The notes: a model not told the origin generated them from the letters alone. A DNA stretch of 36,902 bases from an uncultured Acidimicrobiaceae bacterium (GCA_947259275.1 CAMYMH010000035.1:1-36902); one strand, 5' to 3'. Numbered from the stretch's first letter, positions 17,214 to 26,473 are shown. A program made the numbers and translations.

Positions 17214-17756
17214 CTAGTCGAGGATTCCGGCCCGGATGAGGTCGGGGTCTTCGCGGCAGGTGTGGCCGTCGGCTTCGAGCGAGCTGATGACATCGGCCAG
17301 ACCATCTGCGCGCAGCATGGCGCACGTCAGGTTGGGCGCGGTCTCGTAGCGCTCCCCCCACCGGTCGACAATCTCGGGCGAAACATGCAAGTTCTGGAGG
17401 TGGTGCACATCGGGCGGGTAATCGTCCCCGGCCTCGAGAGAATGCGGATCGAAAGGCTCATTGTCTCCGGGCGGAACCGCATGGGGATCGAACTCGGCCA
17501 ATGCCAGCTCGAGCGCTTCCCTCACTCCGCTCCCGATCGGCAGATGGGCTGCCAGCTCGGCGAACTCTCCATAGCCGGAGTTGGTGAGCAGCTCCTGGTA
17601 GCGGGCCGGCGAGGCCTTGGCACGCAACTCTCCCCAGGTGCGGGATCGCAGCAAGGACATGATCTCGGCCGCCTCCTCGGCGCTGTCTTCCGGCAGAACC
17701 AATAGCTCGTCGGCGTCCCGGGATGGATTGGGGAGCACTCCGTACACGTAGTCCAT
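17214..17756 (-). CDS. Hypothetical protein, unknown family
   Basis: I do not recognise this 180-aa protein. It is soluble and acidic (repeated DADE, EDSAEEAAE and GDDYPPDVHH stretches), without a signal peptide or membrane helix. It begins MDYVYGVLPNPSRDADELL and ends with a Cys-containing segment (NLTCAMLRADGL, DGHTCREDPDL). The ATG at 17756 follows GAGGAGAGGAG, a strong ribosome-binding site, which supports the start and expression. The gene stands between the cyclase relic and the DUF4388 gene, all on the minus strand. No function can be inferred. Confidence 0.7.
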   Translation of the reverse strand: MDYVYGVLPNPSRDADELLVLPEDSAEEAAEIMSLLRSRTWGELRAKASPARYQELLTNSGYGEFAELAAHLPIGSGVREALELALAEFDPHAVPPGDNEPFDPHSLEAGDDYPPDVHHLQNLHVSPEIVDRWGERYETAPNLTCAMLRADGLADVISSLEADGHTCREDPDLIRAGILD

Positions 17757-18052
17757 ACCAACTCCTCTCCTCGGCGCGCCGGGCCTCCCTTCTCGAGCCT
17801 CGGCCGGCGCCAAGAACTGTCTCGACGGATATCGGCCAATCCGCCAAAAAACGTAGCGGTGAAGAAGTCGTGGGTCGACCGGTCGTCGAGCTGAAGGCAA
17901 TCGAGCCATGACTGGTCGTGGGTCGCGTTGACCCGATCTCGAGATTGTGCTCAGACTCGCGGCCGCGACCGCCTCAGCCGTACGGGTATCCGGGTCTGGT
18001 CTGATGGTGATCCGGTGGCGGGATGCTGCCGGGACCGCAGTGGGTGGTCACT
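17757..18052. other. Intergenic region without a recognisable gene
   Basis: This 296-base stretch between two minus-strand genes must hold the promoter of the unknown gene at 17214-17756. I see imperfect repeats of GTGGGTCG (near 17869 and 17912) and a short AT-richer run (GCCAAAAAACG) near 17841, but no convincing gene, terminator or promoter. Confidence 0.4.
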
Positions 18053-18961
18053 TCAGTCCGGAAAGATCCCGCGACCGATGTTGCGGATCATCTCGTCCAT
18101 CTCCTCGCGACTGAGATCCTGCTTCGAGAAGGTCACCGGGTCGCTCGCCGGCTCGACCCGGGGCATCTCCGGCCCCGCGATCGCTTCCACATCCGAGCTC
18201 CAATCCGCCTCCGGCTCGGTGTCGTCGTCCCAGGGATCTCGTGGCTCGGCCCCTCCATCCAACGCCTCGGCGTCTTCCAATCCGGAGTCCCAGGCGGCCT
18301 CACCGGCTGGTTCCAGCAAACCGCCCTCGACCAGGTCGGCGATCTGCCTGGCGGCGTGGAATTCATAAATCTCGAGGGCCGTTGCCACGTCGGTGACCGA
18401 CGCTCGCCCGCCGATCGCGGCCAGCAGCGTCCAGATCGAGGCGGACAAGGTGACCTTCGCACCGCCGTCGGGGATATGCCAGGCCAGCTCATATTCAGCG
18501 TCATTCGACGGGACCACTTCTCGGATCTTCTGCCACTCGTCGACCCGAATATCGACCTCGTGCAGAAGGTCGTCCACCAAGAAGCTTTCGACGGTGGCGC
18601 CGGAGAGATCGACTGATTGGTCGAGGCTGAATGAGCCCGATTCGAGCTGGGTGAGGTGGAAGAGGACCTCGGTGAGCTGCTCGCTCATGACATCCTCTAG
18701 CGACGCGGGAGTTTCGCCGCCGTTGCTTGACGGTGCGGCGGATCCGCCCTCCCGGTATCGCTCGAGGAGCGAATCGAGCTCCTGCACGGTGTCTTCGCCG
18801 GTCGCAGTCGTGGCATATCCAATTGACCCGTCCTGAAACAAGACCCGACCGACGACATCGCCGGACAACACGCGCAATTCTCCCGTCACTCGAGCATCGG
18901 CCAGGAATGAAAGCACCTGGCGCAGCCCGAATGGCCCGAGATTGCCAGCGAGATCAGACAC
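18053..18961 (-). CDS. DUF4388 (PATAN-like) domain protein
   Basis: The 302-aa protein begins with a DUF4388 domain (LAGNLGPFGLRQVLSFLADA, then TGELRVLSGDVVGRVLFQDG and SIGYATT), a module found in bacterial regulatory and gliding or signalling proteins. A charged middle part follows (residues ~55-115), then a winged-helix-like region around IWTLLAAIGGRASVTDVATALEI, which looks like the C-terminal DNA-binding-type repeat that often follows DUF4388. The C-terminal ~80 residues are acidic and low-complexity. The start is a GTG at 18961 preceded by GAGGA. It is divergent from the FG-GAP/DUF3048 gene (143 bases apart), so both may share a control region. Regulatory role is inference. Confidence 0.8.
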   Translation of the reverse strand: MSDLAGNLGPFGLRQVLSFLADARVTGELRVLSGDVVGRVLFQDGSIGYATTATGEDTVQELDSLLERYREGGSAAPSSNGGETPASLEDVMSEQLTEVLFHLTQLESGSFSLDQSVDLSGATVESFLVDDLLHEVDIRVDEWQKIREVVPSNDAEYELAWHIPDGGAKVTLSASIWTLLAAIGGRASVTDVATALEIYEFHAARQIADLVEGGLLEPAGEAAWDSGLEDAEALDGGAEPRDPWDDDTEPEADWSSDVEAIAGPEMPRVEPASDPVTFSKQDLSREEMDEMIRNIGRGIFPD

Positions 18962-19104
18962 GGGGGATTCCTCGATACATAGCTGGTATATCGGAGCCGT
19001 TTCACCCTCGCTTGAGGCTTGCCTGAGCGGCGGTCGCACCCGTTTGCCAATTGCCGTACTTGCTGCCACGTTGATAGGGTCGGCTGGGCAATTCGGGAGC
19101 TGGT

Positions 19105-20784
19105 GTGGGCGGAAAACGGACGGTGCTCTCCATGGTGCTTGGCTTTGCCGTGGGCGCCGGCTTGCTCGCGACACCTGCCGCAACGGCAGACGCCGCAGAC
19201 TTCGACCAGGTGGTAATGGTCGAACCGGCCGGAGTATGGCATATCCGTGTGCCCGGTTCGCTCGACTACACATTCACGTTCGGTGCGCCGGGCGATATCC
19301 CGCTGCTTGGTGACTGGGATGGTGACGGGATCGACACGCCCGGCGTCTACCGACCCTCGCGGGGAGCAGCTCATCTCACCAACCAGATACCCGCCTATCT
19401 TTCCACCGGCCACCAGGCAGAAGTGACGTTCTACTTCGGGATGCCCGGCGACCAGGTCTTCACCGGTGATTGGGATGGTGACGGAATCGACACACTCGGG
19501 CTCAGCCGCCGCGGACAGATCTTTCTCGCCAACACCAACGCCACCACCGTCGCCGACCGGATGTTCTGGTTCGGCACCTTCAGCGACATTCCCTCCGCGG
19601 GGGATCCCGATGGGAATGGTGCCGACGGGATCTTCCTCCATCGAACCTCGTCTTCGTCGGTTTTCTACACCAACGAAGCTCCCGACTCGCTCATCGCCGC
19701 CCCCACCGGCTCGCTCTACTACGGCATCGCCCATGATCAGCTCGTGATCGGCGACTGGAACGGCGACGGCGCTGACTCCGCCGGCGTGTTCCGCCCCTCC
19801 ACCACCATGGTTCACGTCCGCAATCCGCTGTGGACGGGTCCGGCCCAGGCAAGCTACCGGTTCGGCCGCGCCGGCTGGAGAGCCATAACCGGCAACATCC
19901 ACCTCTCGGTCGGGCCAACCGTCCCGGTGGCGCCGTTGACCGGATTGCCGGGGGGCGACGCCTCTCAGCGAGTGCTGATCGCCAAGATATCCAACTCGAG
20001 CAAAGCCCGCCCCCAGGCAGGAATCAACGATGCCGACCTCGTGCTCGAGGTCATCGTGGAGTGGGGAGTGGGACGCTGGATCGCCGTCTTCCAAACCGAA
20101 TACCCCGAGATCGTCGGGCCGCTGCGCAGCGTAAGGGAAGTCGACCCCAAGCTCATCGAGCCGTTCGACGCCCGGGTGCTGCACAGCGGCGGACAGGCGG
20201 AAGTACGCCAGGCAATCGCCGAGGTGGGAGTAGATGAGGGCCACGGCCGCATTCCCGGCTACTACCGGGAGGCGGGCCGGCGGCCGGTCTATGACCTCAT
20301 GTACGACATCGACCGACTCGCAGCCGACGGCTGGGTCGGGATCGTCGATTCTTTACTCACCTTCGATCGATGGATCCCACCCGGCGGCGTTGAGGCCACC
20401 TCCATCGACGTGGCCATGTCAACACCCAACACGCTGCGGTGGGAGCACAACGGCAGCTGGTACATCCGCCACCAGTCCGGCGTGCTCTCCGCCGACGCCG
20501 ACGGCGTTCCCATCACCGCCGACACCGTGGTAGTCGCCTTCGTCGAACAAATCGACACCGGCCGGTTCGACTCGGCGGGCGGAGCCGTTCCCGATTTCGT
20601 CGTCACCGGCAGCGGCGAGGCGGTGGTGTTCCGCAACGGCCGGGCCTGGACCGGCACCTGGCAGCGCACCGACAACCGCCAGCCATTCCGTTTCTATCAC
20701 CCCGACGGCCGGGAGATCACCATGGACCCGGGGCGTACCTGGATCCACGTGACGCCGACGACGGGCACCGTGGACTGGCAGTAG
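19105..20784 (+). CDS. Secreted FG-GAP-like repeat / DUF3048 fusion protein
   Basis: The 559-aa protein has a signal peptide (residues ~8-30, ending ATADAAD), then about four 45-50 residue repeats with the calcium-loop-like core GDWDGDGIDT (residues ~35-265), then a DUF3048 domain (YerB family). The DUF3048 part is marked by VLIAKISNSSKARPQAGIND, LVLEVIVEWGVGRW and EIVGPLRSVREVD, with a C-terminal half around FRFYHPDGREITMDPG. DUF3048 proteins are usually lipoproteins of unknown function in Firmicutes and Actinobacteria. The start is a GTG at 19105 after GGGAG; an ATG nine codons later is an alternative. The same repeat type ends the membrane protein at 31242-33350. Confidence 0.88.
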   Translation: MGGKRTVLSMVLGFAVGAGLLATPAATADAADFDQVVMVEPAGVWHIRVPGSLDYTFTFGAPGDIPLLGDWDGDGIDTPGVYRPSRGAAHLTNQIPAYLSTGHQAEVTFYFGMPGDQVFTGDWDGDGIDTLGLSRRGQIFLANTNATTVADRMFWFGTFSDIPSAGDPDGNGADGIFLHRTSSSSVFYTNEAPDSLIAAPTGSLYYGIAHDQLVIGDWNGDGADSAGVFRPSTTMVHVRNPLWTGPAQASYRFGRAGWRAITGNIHLSVGPTVPVAPLTGLPGGDASQRVLIAKISNSSKARPQAGINDADLVLEVIVEWGVGRWIAVFQTEYPEIVGPLRSVREVDPKLIEPFDARVLHSGGQAEVRQAIAEVGVDEGHGRIPGYYREAGRRPVYDLMYDIDRLAADGWVGIVDSLLTFDRWIPPGGVEATSIDVAMSTPNTLRWEHNGSWYIRHQSGVLSADADGVPITADTVVVAFVEQIDTGRFDSAGGAVPDFVVTGSGEAVVFRNGRAWTGTWQRTDNRQPFRFYHPDGREITMDPGRTWIHVTPTTGTVDWQ

Positions 20785-20855
20785 GCCTCCCGGTCATCGG
20801 CCCGGCCAATTCGGTTGGCAGGCCCCGGGGTCGAACGTGGACGATAATTCACCCT

Positions 20856-21647
20856 ATGGGAGTGGTCCGCCCGCCCGCAGCCGCCGGAACCTTCTATCCG
20901 GGCTCGGCCGGTCAGCTGACCGACGAGATCGAGCGGCTGCTGGCGGACGCCGACCCGCCCGCCATCGACGTCGACCCCGCCATGCTGATCGTGCCGCATG
21001 CCGGCTACGCCTACTCAGGACCGGTGGCCGCCACCGCCTACCGAATCCTCTCCAGAGTGAGCCCCCTGCCCCGGCGCATCATTGCCCTCGGCCCGTCCCA
21101 TTTCGTGCGCTTCTCCGGCGTGGCGGGACCGGATGCGGAGGCGCTGCAGACGCCGCTCGGACTCATCGCGGTCGACGCAGCCGTTCCAGAGGACATCCAT
21201 CAGAACGCCGCCGCTCATGCCCGCGAACACAGCCTGGAGGTCCAGCTTCCCTTCCTCCACCACCTCCTCGACGCCTTCACGGTCCTCCCTCTGTTGACCG
21301 GCGACATCGGACCCGAGGAGGCGGCCGCGCTCCTCGACGACGCCCTCGACCGGCCCAACGCATTCGCAGTGATCAGCTCTGATCTTTCCCACTACCACGA
21401 CTACCAAACCGCTCGCGCCCGGGACGAACAGACTGCCCGGGCCATCATCCGTCTCCGGCCTCACGACCTGCGGTGGGACGACGCATGCGGAATCACGGCG
21501 ATACAGGCGGCACTGCTCGTCGCCCGCCGGCACAACTGGCAGTGCCGGCTACTGGATCTCCGCAATTCCGGCGACACCGCCGGCGACCACGGCCGGGTAG
21601 TGGGCTATGGCTCTTTCGTGCTCGGGCCGGCACTTGTCGGTACCTAG
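20856..21647 (+). CDS. amrB: Memo-like protein (AmmeMemoRadiSam system protein B)
   Basis: The 263-aa protein belongs to the Memo family, a fold related to non-heme iron extradiol dioxygenases. The signatures are visible in order: RPPAAAGTFYPGSAGQL, LIVPHAGYAYSGPVAA, IALGPSHFVRFSG, the AREHSLEVQLPFL segment, ISSDLSHYHDYQTA and a final GYGSF. The histidines in PHAGY, GPSH, REHS and LSHYH are the expected metal-site positions. The ATG at 20856 fits the family start. It lies upstream of the two radical SAM genes at 22975-25034, one of which is the family partner; no AMMECR1 gene is in the window. Its reaction is not established. Confidence 0.92.
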   Translation: MGVVRPPAAAGTFYPGSAGQLTDEIERLLADADPPAIDVDPAMLIVPHAGYAYSGPVAATAYRILSRVSPLPRRIIALGPSHFVRFSGVAGPDAEALQTPLGLIAVDAAVPEDIHQNAAAHAREHSLEVQLPFLHHLLDAFTVLPLLTGDIGPEEAAALLDDALDRPNAFAVISSDLSHYHDYQTARARDEQTARAIIRLRPHDLRWDDACGITAIQAALLVARRHNWQCRLLDLRNSGDTAGDHGRVVGYGSFVLGPALVGT

Positions 21648-21885
21648 GTGTGTCAACCGGGGACGCCGAGGGAGCGACCACGACCGGCCAAAGACCCCGC
21701 CGAACCGACACCCGAGAACACCCTGATCTCCCGCAACACCCCTACAGCACTGTCAGGCACGTAGGTGTGCGTTACGTCCGGCCGTGACCGCGCCGCTCCT
21801 TGTGCCGGATATCCAGCGGGTTCACATGCCTGAGAAAGCGTCTCAGCCCAGAACACAAGCCATCGAACTGCAATACTGCACCAGT

Positions 21886-22035
21886 ATGAACAACCGAGTT
21901 CTTGCCGTCGTTCTGGCCCTACTCACGATCTTATTCGTCGTGCTCAACTTCACGGTTGAGGATGCAGGCACCATCTTCTTGATTCTTGCGGTCGCGGCTG
22001 GCTTCGGAGCTGGGTACTACTTCCGTAGGTCGTAG
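21886..22035 (+). CDS. Small two-helix membrane protein
   Basis: The 49-aa product starts MNNRVLAVVLALLTILFVVL and has two hydrophobic segments (residues ~4-20 and ~27-43) separated by NFTVEDAG, ending YYFRRS. This resembles LapA-like/DUF1049 small membrane proteins. The ATG at 21886 is eight bases after an AATACT box and has no Shine-Dalgarno sequence, which suits a leaderless transcript. An inverted repeat (CTGAGA at 21830-21835 with 21841-21846) lies upstream. Function unknown. Confidence 0.6.
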   Translation: MNNRVLAVVLALLTILFVVLNFTVEDAGTIFLILAVAAGFGAGYYFRRS

Positions 22036-22281
22036 CTTCCTCGAGCAGGGCCGGTCTACCTGGATCATCGTTCTACCGCCCAATCGCTCGTATCTTCAAA
22101 GCGCCCGCTCATCGCATCACTTCGTGCGCTACGGGCTCGGTGAGTGAGGTGGACCGGCGACGGTGGCGGGGTAGTCCGACCGGTGCGCTTGATCTGCCGG
22201 ATTCGGTATGGGGTGGGTACGCGACATCGCTCGGGACGACGTGTTCTGGGAATAATCCATCCTTGCGATCGCGTCGGGGTG

Positions 22282-22743
22282 CTATAAGTCCTCGGCGTAT
22301 GCCTTTGCGACGTCCGAGAGCGACTTGCGGGTCGCCCAGCGCAGGAGACGATTCCCTCCCACGGCAATGACCGCAAGGTTGACGCGCCCGCGGAGATTCG
22401 CTGCGGTCCGATCCCAGGTAACGGCCACACGGCTGCCACCCGATCCGTTCGGGGTGATGTCCATCGAGATGTAGCTGCCCGGCGTGCAGAAGTTCGACTC
22501 GACTGCGGTCCATTTGATGGTCGTGGGGTGTGACCAGTCGTAGTGCTCGCGCGACCAGACCTTGGGGAATGGGCTGCCCTCTGTAGCCTCAGCGCTTGTC
22601 TCGCCTACCCAGTGGACTTGGTACGTCTTTGGGTCGAGTTGCGGCCAGATCTCCGGTCGCCGGTCGCTGAAGTCGAGGAGAGCTTGTCGGATCAGCTCCG
22701 GCGCAACATCGGAATCGACCTCGACCTCGAGCGTTACTCGCAC
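22282..22743 (-). CDS. SRPBCC-family (START-like) protein
   Basis: The 153-aa protein looks like a polyketide-cyclase/SRPBCC fold protein, which binds hydrophobic ligands in a helix-grip cavity. It starts VRVTLEVEVDSDVAPELI, followed by the helix containing LLDFSDRRPEIWPQL, a central set of beta strands (YQVHWVGETSAEA, TTIKWTAVES), and a long C-terminal helix (LLRWATRKSLSDVAKAYAED). The GTG at 22743 follows GGAGG, so it is preferred to a TTG further upstream. It sits between Memo and its radical SAM partner on the minus strand, but nothing in the sequence links it to them. Confidence 0.75.
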   Translation of the reverse strand: MRVTLEVEVDSDVAPELIRQALLDFSDRRPEIWPQLDPKTYQVHWVGETSAEATEGSPFPKVWSREHYDWSHPTTIKWTAVESNFCTPGSYISMDITPNGSGGSRVAVTWDRTAANLRGRVNLAVIAVGGNRLLRWATRKSLSDVAKAYAEDL

Positions 22744-22974
22744 TGATGCCTCCAGAACAGCGCCCAACTGCAATCGACCCTACCCGAGCCCGGCGAACCG
22801 CTCACCAAATCGGGAACTGAAACGAGCATCTCGCGGGCTGTCCGGGATCGGCATCTCGGCGCTCACTGGCCTGGCTCCGACAGCACGGCAGGCGGTTTGG
22901 GCGGTGGGTCATTCAGTGAGGTTCTCAGGGCCAGGCCTGGCGGCTATGCCAACCACGTCGGCGCGGAGCACCAC

Positions 22975-24072
22975 TCAGGCCGTGATCCGAACCGGCAGCC
23001 GTTGTGGTCCCCAGTCACCGGGCCCGGCCGGATCGAACACGCCCGCACATTGCGACCCACACTCGAGGCAAGCCCCGGCCGAATCGAGACGCCAATGCCC
23101 CAATCGGTAGCCGGCCCGCTCGATCAGAGTCACCCCGCACCGATGGCAGTAGGTGCTCTGACCCGCCGGGTCGAGCACGTTGCCGGTATAGACGTGCCTG
23201 AGACCGTTGCCAAGGGCAATGTGGCGGGCCCGGCTGAGGGTCGAAGCTGGAGTCGGCGGCCGGTCCCGCATCCGGTAGTCGGGATGGAAAGCGGTGAAGT
23301 GCAGGGGCACATCGGTCCCGAGATGTTCACCGATCCAGGCGGTGAGCCGGTCGAGCTCATCGTCCCCGTCGTTGAGGCCGGGAATCAGCAGAGTCGTGAT
23401 CTCCAGCCAGACGTCGGTTTCGTGGCGCACGTATTCGAGTGTCTCCAACACTGGTCCGAGCCGGCCGGCGCAGGTCCGTTTGTAGAACTCCTCGCTAAAT
23501 CCTTTGAGGTCGACGTTGGCGGCATCCATGACGGCGTAGAACTCGACTCGGGGCTCGGCGCACACGTACCCGGCGGTGACTGCCACGGTCTTGATGCCGG
23601 CGCCGCGGCAGGCGGCGGCCACGTCGATGGCGTACTCATGGAAGATGACCGGATCGTTGTAGGTGAAGGCCACGCTGGCGCAGCCGTGGCGACGAGCTGC
23701 CCTGGCAAGTTGCCCGGGCGAGGCTTGGTCGGCGAGGGTGTCATATTCCTTGGCCTTAGAGATGTCCCAGTTCTGGCAAAACCGGCACGCCAGGTTGCAG
23801 CCGGCGGTGCCGAAGGACAGGACTGCGCTTCCGGGCAAGAAATGGTTCAACGGCTTCTTTTCGATCGGGTCGACGCAGAACCCGCTGGACCGTCCATAGC
23901 TGGTCAGCACGATCTGATCGTTTTGACGACTGCGAATGAAGCACACACCGCGTTGTCCCTCCCGCAGCTTGCACGACCGCGGGCACAGATCGCACTGGAT
24001 GCGGCCATCGTCCAGCCGATGCCAGTACTTGGTCGCCACCGTTGACTCGGGCGGGGCGAGTGCGCCGGTCAT
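22975..24072 (-). CDS. amrS: AmmeMemoRadiSam system radical SAM enzyme
   Basis: The 365-aa enzyme is the radical SAM member of the AmmeMemoRadiSam group. The N-terminus has a Cys cluster typical of the family (CDLCPRSCKLREGQRGVC). The radical SAM motif is GCNLACRFCQNWDIS (CxxxCxxC), which binds the [4Fe-4S] cluster that cleaves S-adenosylmethionine. GFSEEFYKRTCAG and TTLLIPGLNDGDDELDRLT follow in the barrel. A C-terminal Cys-rich end (YCHRCG, CLECGSQC) looks like an extra metal site. The ATG at 24072 overlaps the upstream PflX-like stop (ATGA). With Memo at 20856 it makes a two-part system; the target of modification is unknown. Confidence 0.93.
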   Translation of the reverse strand: MTGALAPPESTVATKYWHRLDDGRIQCDLCPRSCKLREGQRGVCFIRSRQNDQIVLTSYGRSSGFCVDPIEKKPLNHFLPGSAVLSFGTAGCNLACRFCQNWDISKAKEYDTLADQASPGQLARAARRHGCASVAFTYNDPVIFHEYAIDVAAACRGAGIKTVAVTAGYVCAEPRVEFYAVMDAANVDLKGFSEEFYKRTCAGRLGPVLETLEYVRHETDVWLEITTLLIPGLNDGDDELDRLTAWIGEHLGTDVPLHFTAFHPDYRMRDRPPTPASTLSRARHIALGNGLRHVYTGNVLDPAGQSTYCHRCGVTLIERAGYRLGHWRLDSAGACLECGSQCAGVFDPAGPGDWGPQRLPVRITA

Positions 24073-25034
24073 CGCCGTTCGTCCAAGCGCCAAAGGCCGG
24101 CGGCCCGGGCGGCGGCGTAGGCGGCCTCGATCTCATCGGGCCGGGGTCGCCGGTCGATGGGGCGGTAACGCTGGTTTCCGGGAACCCGATGCTCAGGCCG
24201 GTATTGGGCCATGACGTTCAGGTAAGTGTCCTTACCCAGGCGCCGGGCCAGCCATTCGAATATGGCGGCGCTCTCTTCGACGAGACCCGGCATCACCAGA
24301 TGACGGACGAGCACGCCCCGGCGGGCCACACCATCGGGACCGAGCTTCAGGTCACCCACCTGCCGGTGCATCTCCGCGATGGCGGACCGGGCCACCTCGG
24401 GGTAATCGAGTGCCCGGCCGAGCAGCCGGGCGGTGGCCGGTGTCCAGAACTTGAAGTCGGGCATGTAGATGTCGACCAGACCATCCATGAGCTCGAGCGA
24501 GGAGAGGGCGTCGTAGGCGCTGGTGTTGTACACGAGAGGGATTCGCAACCCGGCCGACGCCGCCAAAGCGATCGCTTCGATCACCTGGGGAACCACGTGC
24601 TCGGGGGTCACGAAGTTGATGTTGTGGCAGCCCCGACTCTGAAGATCCAACATCATGCCGGCGATCTCGTCGGCGGTGGACTCCCGGCCGGCTTCCCGCT
24701 GAGAGATATCCCAGTTCTGACAGAACACGCACTTCAGGTTGCAGTAGCCGAAGAAGATGGTGCCCGACCCCCGCCATCCGCGCAGACAATCCTCCTCACC
24801 GAAATGGGCAAAGGCTGAGGCGACGAAGGCGTGCCGTCCGGTGTGGCACACGCCTCGTTCGTCGGCCAGCCGGTCGATTTCGCAGTCGCGGGGACAAACC
24901 CGGCAGTGGCGCAGCTCTTCGAGGGCAGTCTCGACCTTGTGGCCCAGCCGTCCGGCCTCCAAGGTGGCGACGTAGGCGGGGACGTGGTCGGCGATCAAGA
25001 AGTGCTCGTCAACCGGTGCGATCGCCGACCTCAT
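24069..25034 (-). CDS. PflX-like radical SAM protein
   Basis: The 321-aa protein belongs to the uncharacterised PflX-type radical SAM proteins (COG1313), distantly like pyruvate formate-lyase activase. It has an N-terminal CRVCPRDCEIDRLADERGVC cluster, the motif GYCNLKCVFCQNWDIS (CxxxCxxC), and the family segments INFVTPEHVVPQV and LVDIYMPDFKFW. The ATG at 25034 is the likely start (321 aa); a longer frame runs upstream without a better site. It overlaps the AmrS start by four bases (ATGA), so both radical SAM proteins are made from one message. Two related enzymes side by side suggests linked substrates or a shared Memo partner, which is inference. Confidence 0.9.
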   Translation of the reverse strand: MRSAIAPVDEHFLIADHVPAYVATLEAGRLGHKVETALEELRHCRVCPRDCEIDRLADERGVCHTGRHAFVASAFAHFGEEDCLRGWRGSGTIFFGYCNLKCVFCQNWDISQREAGRESTADEIAGMMLDLQSRGCHNINFVTPEHVVPQVIEAIALAASAGLRIPLVYNTSAYDALSSLELMDGLVDIYMPDFKFWTPATARLLGRALDYPEVARSAIAEMHRQVGDLKLGPDGVARRGVLVRHLVMPGLVEESAAIFEWLARRLGKDTYLNVMAQYRPEHRVPGNQRYRPIDRRPRPDEIEAAYAAARAAGLWRLDERR

Positions 25035-25276
25035 CCAGCAAGCGTACCGGAGGAATATGAGAGCCTCCGCGTGACGGGTCCCGCGGTCGCTCATGCTCGG
25101 CCGGGGCGGAGAGATCATTCAGGGCGAGGCGTAGGCTGCTGCCAACGACACGGGAGCGCCGATGCCGTCACACTCGATCGATGAGCACCGATGGCTTCGA
25201 CACCTACCGGCGGTGGGCCACCCAAGCGCACCCGGCCGATGGCGATAGGCGGAGGCCCGGCATTGGCTGCGCATAG

Positions 25277-26473
25277 ATGAAGGCTGTTCCCCGCCAGACC
25301 AAGGTGCTCACTTTCGGTGTCTTCCTGACCATGACCGGCCTGACCCTGGTGGCACCGATCCTGCCGCTCTACGCCCGGGAGTTCGGCGTGAGCCGGACGG
25401 CCGCCGGCGCCTTGATTTCCGCCTTCGCCGTTGCCCGCCTCGTCTTCGATGTGATCGGAGGGATCGCATCCGATCGAGTCGGATCCAAACCAATCATGGT
25501 GGGTGGCGCCGTGCTGTTGGCGGTGTCGAGCGTTGGAGCAGCTCTGGCACCCAACTACGGCTTCCTGCTCATCACCCGGGTATTGGAGGGCTTCGGGTCG
25601 GCGGCGTTCGCCACCGCCGCCATGCAGATGGTGGTCTCGACGACGCCCAAGGAGCGCATGGGCAGGACGATGGCGTTCTACCAAACCGGCTTGCTGGGCG
25701 GGATCTCGGTTGGGCCGGTGCTGGGTGGCTTCGCGGCCGAACTCGGCGACTTCTCAACGCCGTTCTGGCTGTACGCCGTGCTCGGGCTGGTGATCGCAGT
25801 CGTCGTTTGGCGCGGCATCGAGCCATCTGCGACCCGGAAGGCTCCGATCTCGGAGTCGTACCGGGCCGCCCGCAAGCTCGTCATGCGAGCAGATTTCCTG
25901 GCCCTCATGTTCGTGGCGTTGGCGATCTTCGTCATGAGGGCCGGGGCCCGCATCACCTTGCTGCCGCTCTATGCGGGCGAGGAGCTCGGCCTCTCGGAGT
26001 CGCAGATCGGCCTGGTGATCGCAGCCGCCGCCATCGTCACGATGCTGGTGGTAAACCCGGGTGGGTGGCTGGTGGACCGTATCGGTCGCCGCCCGGTGCT
26101 GATAGCCGGCCTGCTGCTCACCGCGGCGGCCATCGCCGCCCACGGGCTGATGACCACGTTCGGGGGGCTGCTGCTGCTGTCGGTCGGTTTTGGAATCTCG
26201 GCCGCCCTGATGGGGATACCACCGCCAACTCTGGCCGGGGACCTCGCCCCGACGGGGGCCGAAGGCGCATCGGTTGGGCTGTATCGAATGGCGGCCGACC
26301 TCGGGCTGGTCATCGGTCCTGTCGCCATGGGGTATGTCGCCGAAGACGGCTCATTCGAGCTCGGTTTTCTGCTCGCCGGTGCCTTGCTGATCGCGGCCGC
26401 GGGCGCCGCCATGTTCATCGGCGAAACTCGCACCGTTGACGACCGCGACGGGGCCCAACCAGGCGTGTCATAG
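25277..26473 (+). CDS. MFS transporter
   Basis: The 398-aa protein has twelve predicted transmembrane helices in two six-helix halves. The MFS loop 2-3 motif is present as GGIASDRVGSKPIMVGG (residues ~57-73), with its second-half copy GGWLVDRIGRRPVLIAG. The helix 5 pattern GLLGGISVGPVLGG is of the drug/proton antiporter type. The start is the ATG at 25277. The family covers drug efflux and small-solute export; substrate cannot be named. It is convergent with the anti-sigma-like gene (53 bases between). Confidence 0.88.
   Translation: MKAVPRQTKVLTFGVFLTMTGLTLVAPILPLYAREFGVSRTAAGALISAFAVARLVFDVIGGIASDRVGSKPIMVGGAVLLAVSSVGAALAPNYGFLLITRVLEGFGSAAFATAAMQMVVSTTPKERMGRTMAFYQTGLLGGISVGPVLGGFAAELGDFSTPFWLYAVLGLVIAVVVWRGIEPSATRKAPISESYRAARKLVMRADFLALMFVALAIFVMRAGARITLLPLYAGEELGLSESQIGLVIAAAAIVTMLVVNPGGWLVDRIGRRPVLIAGLLLTAAAIAAHGLMTTFGGLLLLSVGFGISAALMGIPPPTLAGDLAPTGAEGASVGLYRMAADLGLVIGPVAMGYVAEDGSFELGFLLAGALLIAAAGAAMFIGETRTVDDRDGAQPGVS

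Noticed and set aside
17130..17215. A GGTTCGATCC-type T-arm on the minus strand, as in a tRNA
   Set aside because: The flanks do not form an acceptor stem, the T-stem has a mismatch, and no anticodon arm with a 7-base loop can be drawn.
21645..21780. Direct repeat TAGGTGTG as a possible attachment site
   Set aside because: Eight bases twice within 120 bases is not enough, and no integrase or mobile gene lies near it.
25181..25276. A 31-codon frame starting MSTDGFDTYRRW whose stop touches the MFS ATG
   Set aside because: A leader peptide is possible, but there is no ribosome-binding site or attenuator structure to support it.
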